A DNA stretch of 56,803 nucleotides, taken from contig JACFMS010000022.1 in assembly GCA_019455285.1 (NCBI GenBank), forward strand, positions 1 through 56,803, read 5' to 3'. The stretch is from Sphingomonadales bacterium. Its GTDB lineage: Bacteria; Pseudomonadota; Alphaproteobacteria; Sphingomonadales; Govanellaceae. Shown here piece after piece: positions 55,207-56,803 of this stretch. Position 1 is the stretch's first letter, and every line of letters starts with the position of its first letter. Below the pieces are notes generated by a model. The model saw only the letters and a program-made list of their open reading frames with translations. It was not told where the DNA came from and ran no database searches. The position numbers were made by a program, and so were the translations under genes.

Positions 55207-55222
55207 AGCAAGAAGCGTACCA
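55207..55222 (-). promoter_or_regulatory. Sigma-54 (-24/-12) promoter of the fibre operon
   Basis: Read on the minus strand, TGGTACGCTTCTTGCT matches TGGCACG-N4-TTGCW with one mismatch in the -24 box. GG (55220-55221) and GC (55208-55209) are 10 bases apart. It lies 83 bp upstream of the GTG start at 55124. Confidence 0.68.
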
Positions 55223-55597
55223 AGCCTGATCCCTATTGATTAACTTCAGGAAATGCTTAGAAAATCCCCGCTTAAAAATGGCCTCCTGCCCTCCACCACG
55301 TCGCCCGATCAGGTGATAGCGCCCGTTTTTGTTATTCCTCGGTTACAGTAAAAGGCCAGGTTGTGGATAATGATGTGAAGATCATGGGAATAACCCACCT
55401 TATAAAATGCCGGGGACCGGAATTAAGTATCAGAATCAAAATCTGAATTACAGCAATGACCCATTCTGGCCTGAAGCATGAAACTGTAATGTTTCGGTTA
55501 CAGGGCCGGCACATTTTCCGCCCGCCCTTTGCAAGATGAAAAGCATGCGGTATGAAATGGCGAGAGAGATTTATGACGCCGTCGCCAGGGGGAAGCT

Positions 55598-56023
55598 ATG
55601 ACCGATACGACAGAGGCTCAGGAAAAACCGGCATCGACGCCGCCGCGGGTACTGCCCTATGATCTGTTGGGCGGGGATGCGGCAATCCGCAGCCTCGCCG
55701 CCGCTTTCTATAAAGCCATGACCGAGCTGCCCGAGGCCCAGACCATCCGCGCCATGCACAAGGAGGACTTAAGCGAGATCGAGGAAAAGCTCTACGAATA
55801 CCTTTCCGGCTGGCTGGGCGGCCCCCACCATTACCTGAAGAAATACGGCACCGTCTGCCTGACTACGCCGCACGCCCCCTACCCCATCGGCGCCGCCGAG
55901 CGCGACCAGTGGCTGTTGTGCATGGACAAGGCGCTGAACGACATCGGCGCCAGCGAGGAGGTTAAGACAATGGTCAAAAAGCCTTTTTTCGCCATTGCCG
56001 AAATGATGCGCAATCGCGACTGA
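55598..56023 (+). CDS. Group II truncated haemoglobin
   Basis: The protein has 141 residues, with a GGGGGAAGCT ribosome site. The 2-on-2 globin pattern is clear: PYDLLGGDAAIRSLAAAFYKAM at the start, then EYLSGWLGGPHHYLKKYG, and HAPYPIGAAERDQWLLCMDKAL, where the group II signature holds the proximal His (HAPYPIG) and the distal-pocket Trp. It binds haem and probably O2 or NO in the cytoplasm. It appears monocistronic or paired with the VOC gene 98 bp later. Confidence 0.9.
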   Translation: MTDTTEAQEKPASTPPRVLPYDLLGGDAAIRSLAAAFYKAMTELPEAQTIRAMHKEDLSEIEEKLYEYLSGWLGGPHHYLKKYGTVCLTTPHAPYPIGAAERDQWLLCMDKALNDIGASEEVKTMVKKPFFAIAEMMRNRD

Positions 56024-56121
56024 CCGCCTTCGCGCTTGAGGGATTTCCGTCATATACCCCGCCCCCGGCGTTCTGTCAGACTTAGCCCTCGCTTTAAGTA
56101 CCGGAAACAGAGGGTAGCGCG

Positions 56122-56658
56122 ATGACACTATTGCCTTTCGGACAGCCGCTCGGCGGCATGATGCAGGTCGCCTTCGTGGTCGAGGACATTCATAAAAGTA
56201 TGAAGGAATGGACCGAAAGCCAGAACGTCGGCCCGTTCTTCCTCCTCGAACACTTCGAGCTTCTGGACTTGCGCTACCGCGGCAAGCCGGCTGACTTTGA
56301 TATCACCCTCGCGCTCGCTTACACGGGGTCGATGTGCGTCGAGCTCATTCAGATGAACGACGCCAAGCCTTCCCTTTATCGGGAAATGGTCGAACGCCGC
56401 GGCTACGGCTTCCATCATTGGGCGGTATCAACGACTGATTTTGAAGGTGACTTGAAGCGTTTTGTTGCCATGGGGTACCCGGAAGCGCTTTATGCCCGGG
56501 TCAGTGTCGGGGCGCGGGCGGCCTATGTGGACGCCACCAAGCAGCTCGGGGCGTTCATCGAACTGATCGAGATCAACGATAAGGTCAATGGCCTGTTCGC
56601 CTCGATCAAGGCCGCCGCCGACAACTGGGACGGCAAAGACCCCGTGCGCCGGCCTTAA
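56122..56658 (+). CDS. VOC family (glyoxalase/bleomycin-resistance fold) protein
   Basis: The protein has 178 residues. Two beta-alpha-beta-beta-beta modules are recognisable (MMQVAFVVEDIHKSMKEWTE and GYGFHHWAVSTTDFEGDLKRF), with metal-type residues in VELIQMN, FHHWAV and FIELIEIN. The family includes lyases, epimerases and dioxygenases, and no substrate can be deduced. The ribosome site is GAGGGTAGCGCG. It ends just before the right-hand dispersed repeat. Confidence 0.87.
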   Translation: MTLLPFGQPLGGMMQVAFVVEDIHKSMKEWTESQNVGPFFLLEHFELLDLRYRGKPADFDITLALAYTGSMCVELIQMNDAKPSLYREMVERRGYGFHHWAVSTTDFEGDLKRFVAMGYPEALYARVSVGARAAYVDATKQLGAFIELIEINDKVNGLFASIKAAADNWDGKDPVRRP

Positions 56659-56699
56659 GCGCGGCTTGCGTTCAAATAGACCTGCAAGAAATAGCATTT

Positions 56700-56795
56700 T
56701 CCACTGTCATCCCCTTGATAAGCGGGAATCCAGATTCTTTGATAAGGGACTGGATTCGCTGAGTTCACGGCACAAGTGCAACACTGATAAAGTGT
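56700..56795. repeat. Dispersed intergenic repeat, copy 2
   Basis: It contains GTCATCCCCTTGATAAGCGGG followed by AATCCAG, a TGGATTC block, GTTCACGG and AAGTGCAAC. The order matches the reverse complement of positions 1-58. Within it, ATTCTTTGATAAGGGA forms a partial internal duplication of the GATAAG segment. It is probably a REP- or MITE-like element. Confidence 0.55.
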
Positions 56796-56803
56796 TGCTG
56801 CGA

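Larger units (their letters stand above)
55125..55597. other. 473-bp spacer upstream of the fibre operon and haemoglobin gene
   Basis: The left part holds the sigma-54 promoter and 5' stem-loop of the minus-strand operon. The right part, before the haemoglobin gene, contains CGGTTACAG twice (about 55340 and 55494) with no clear promoter that I can name. No gene is apparent. Confidence 0.55.

Noticed and set aside
55500..55520. Possible plus-strand sigma-54 promoter CCGGCACATTTTCCGCC before the haemoglobin gene
   Set aside because: The -24 box and spacing fit, but the -12 box (CCGC) lacks the TT and is too weak to call.

Overview
The window looks like a chromosomal segment of a TonB-receptor-rich Pseudomonadota bacterium, most likely an alphaproteobacterium. 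The grounds are three large TonB-dependent receptors, a FecI/FecR/STN-receptor signalling set, Lrp-controlled branched-chain keto-acid dehydrogenase genes, a VpsR-like sigma-54 activator, a group II truncated haemoglobin and moderately high G+C coding sequence. The taxon is inferred from gene style only. I saw no rRNA, tRNA, CRISPR array, insertion sequence or phage gene. Inverted copies of a short dispersed repeat lie at both ends of the window.

Layout. (1) 0.1-3.0 kb: bkd E1-alpha/E1-beta, divergent from an Lrp-type regulator. (2) 3.1-9.0 kb: ECF sigma factor, FecR anti-sigma, STN-type TonB receptor, RidA-like protein and a Rieske oxygenase, closed by a terminator. (3) 9.1-25.7 kb: a catabolic island. 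One long minus-strand run holds a TonB receptor, LigB-type extradiol dioxygenase, alpha/beta hydrolase, acyl-CoA dehydrogenase, CoA ligase, MFS carrier and MarR regulator. A plus-strand run holds a PhyH-type dioxygenase, an FAD monooxygenase and a second acyl-CoA dehydrogenase. A thiolase next to a ketosynthase-DUF35 fusion and a divergent IclR regulator complete it. Together they suggest uptake, oxygenation, ring cleavage, CoA activation and beta-oxidation-like breakdown of an aromatic or polycyclic compound that I cannot name. (4) 25.7-34.6 kb: APC permease, GabT, APC permease, periplasmic amidohydrolase, TonB receptor and MarR regulator, which fits use of an amide-linked omega-amino acid. 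(5) 34.7-37.4 kb: an ABC system with an unusual mix, a ZnuA-like His-rich binding protein with a MacB/LolE-type permease and LolD-type ATPase. (6) 37.8-47.5 kb: metallo-beta-lactamase-fold hydrolase, an unknown membrane protein, a CocE hydrolase pseudogene, D-amino-acid and L-threonine/serine deaminases, a serine hydrolase, a reductive-dehalogenase-like corrinoid/Fe-S protein and a dipeptide epimerase.

(7) 47.6-55.2 kb is the most interesting part: a self-contained candidate surface-fibre (Fap-like functional amyloid) locus. A sigma-54 activator overlaps a gene for a coiled-coil plus beta-barrel outer-membrane protein (FapF-like). Convergent to them is an operon of four genes: a large acidic repeat protein, a small secreted protein, a membrane-anchored C39 peptidase (FapD-like) and an Ala/Pro-rich secreted protein. 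Two of the secreted proteins carry a bacteriocin-style double-glycine cleavage motif downstream of a Sec-type signal, and all three share a C-terminal motif around GIN/NTG/Q. Good -24/-12 sigma-54 promoter matches stand before both transcription units, so the activator probably drives the whole locus.

(8) 55.6-56.7 kb: truncated haemoglobin and a VOC-family protein.

Likely local regulators and operators: BkdR with a 23-bp palindrome; a MarR protein with ATATGT-N4-ACATAT sites before the MFS and TonB receptor genes; a second MarR protein with GTTTGA-N2-TCAAAC sites before another TonB receptor and the dehalogenase-like gene; and IclR with a 16-bp palindrome.
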